Source of the DNA: Winslowiella toletana
GTDB lineage: Bacteria; Pseudomonadota; Gammaproteobacteria; Enterobacterales; Enterobacteriaceae
Direction of reading: 5' to 3'
DNA: 64,000 nucleotides
Assembly (NCBI RefSeq): GCF_032164335.1
Contig: NZ_CP134152.1
Location: 992,001 to 1,056,000, forward strand
Both the position numbers and the translations under genes were made by a program. Positions 63,480 through 64,000 of the stretch are shown here, one piece after another. Position 1 is the stretch's first letter, and the number at the start of each line of letters is the position of its first letter. The notes under the pieces are model-generated. The model ran no database searches and was not told the DNA's origin. It was given only the letters and a program-made list of their open reading frames with translations.

Positions 63480-64000
63480 ATGAAGAGTGAAAACGGCCTG
63501 AAAACCGCTTCAGACCTGAATGATAAAGATGAGCCGATCTATCAGGCATTGATGACGGCGATTGTTGAGCATCAGCTGCCGCCAGGCAGCAAATTACCGG
63601 AAGAGGCGCTGTCGGAGGTGTTTGGCGTCAGTCGCACCGGGATTCGCAAAGTGCTGCAACGCCTCGCGGCGGTGCAAATGATCACCCTGACGCCCAAACG
63701 TGGTGCACAGGTGGCGACGCCGACGGTCGAAGAGGCGCAGGATATCTTTCGCAGTCGCTCAATTATTGAGTGTGCCAATTTGCCCTTCGTGCTGGAGCAT
63801 TGTCAGCCACCTCACCTGGCGGCACTGGAAAAGCTGATACACCAGGAGCAGCAGGCACATGAGGATCATGATGGCCCGGCGGCTATTCGCCTTTCGGCGG
63901 CTTTTCATATTCAGTTGCAGGCCATTTCCGGCAATCAGGTGCTGGCCGAAATGGTGACGCGACTGACCCAGCGTTCGTCTTTAGTGGTCGCCGCATACGG
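63480..64000 (+). CDS. GntR-family (FadR/FCD subfamily) transcriptional regulator, partial
   Basis: Open to the window end, 173 complete codons seen. The N-terminal winged helix (LPEEALSEVFGVSRTGIRKVLQRLA, in parts) spans about residues 22-85, and the FCD ligand-binding domain begins with EAQDIFRSRSIIECA; a likely metal-site His is in SAAFHIQLQ. GGAG precedes the ATG at 63480. It probably senses a metabolite and controls the divergent permease. It resembles regulators such as HpxS of the Klebsiella allantoin genes, but that link is from memory and uncertain. Confidence 0.9.
   Translation, partial: MKSENGLKTASDLNDKDEPIYQALMTAIVEHQLPPGSKLPEEALSEVFGVSRTGIRKVLQRLAAVQMITLTPKRGAQVATPTVEEAQDIFRSRSIIECANLPFVLEHCQPPHLAALEKLIHQEQQAHEDHDGPAAIRLSAAFHIQLQAISGNQVLAEMVTRLTQRSSLVVAAY

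Overview
The window is a chromosomal segment of an enterobacterium, most likely of the Erwiniaceae (Erwinia/Pantoea group). Gene order follows the Escherichia coli cdaR-to-aspV interval almost gene for gene, and the proteins are close to their E. coli counterparts. Compared with that order, yaeI, nlpE, yaeF, dkgB and yafC are absent, and several genes are extra. The genus call is inferred from synteny, protein similarity and the 16S sequence; it was not tested by a search.

Positions 1-40640 are core genome. They hold the sugar-diacid regulator cdaR; yaeH, dapD, glnD and map on the minus strand; and then a long plus-strand run. That run covers translation (rpsB with its leader, tsf, frr), UMP kinase (pyrH), isoprenoid and lipid carriers (dxr, uppS, cdsA), envelope biogenesis (rseP, bamA, skp, lpxD, fabZ, lpxA, lpxB), rnhB, dnaE and accA. 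Next come an orphan iron-type periplasmic binding protein behind a near-consensus Fur box, the lysine decarboxylase gene, yaeR, tilS, a small c-type cytochrome overlapping tilS, rof/yaeP, yaeQ/arfB, proS, trmO, rcsF, the methionine importer metNIQ with a MetJ box, and gmhB.

Positions 40640-46500 are a complete ribosomal RNA operon of rrnH type: promoters P1 and P2, boxA, 16S, tRNA-Ile(GAT), tRNA-Ala(TGC), 23S, 5S, tRNA-Asp(GTC) and a strong terminator.

Positions 46500-51950 hold a seven-gene operon where E. coli has dkgB-yafC. It encodes an ascorbate-type phosphotransferase system (separate IIB, IIC, IIA), a PfkA-family sugar-phosphate kinase, a class I ketose-bisphosphate aldolase of the LacD/YihT type, a small P-loop kinase-like protein and a small protein I do not recognise. 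An AT-rich leader with three CRP-like sites precedes it, one placed correctly for a class II promoter. I infer a complete import-phosphorylate-cleave route for a hexose, probably a ketohexose, of unknown identity. This is the best candidate here for an undescribed system.

Positions 52000-58236 return to core genes (yafD, yafE, mltD, gloB, yafS, rnhA, dnaQ and a second, identical tRNA-Asp gene). Downstream of that tRNA lies an islet with one autotransporter adhesin gene, flanked by a 229-bp imperfect direct repeat. The repeat starts in the 3' end of the tRNA and runs into the 3' end of a nucleobase-type NCS1 permease gene, leaving a truncated permease remnant next to the tRNA. The window closes with the intact permease gene and a divergent, partial GntR-family regulator gene separated by a perfect palindromic operator candidate.
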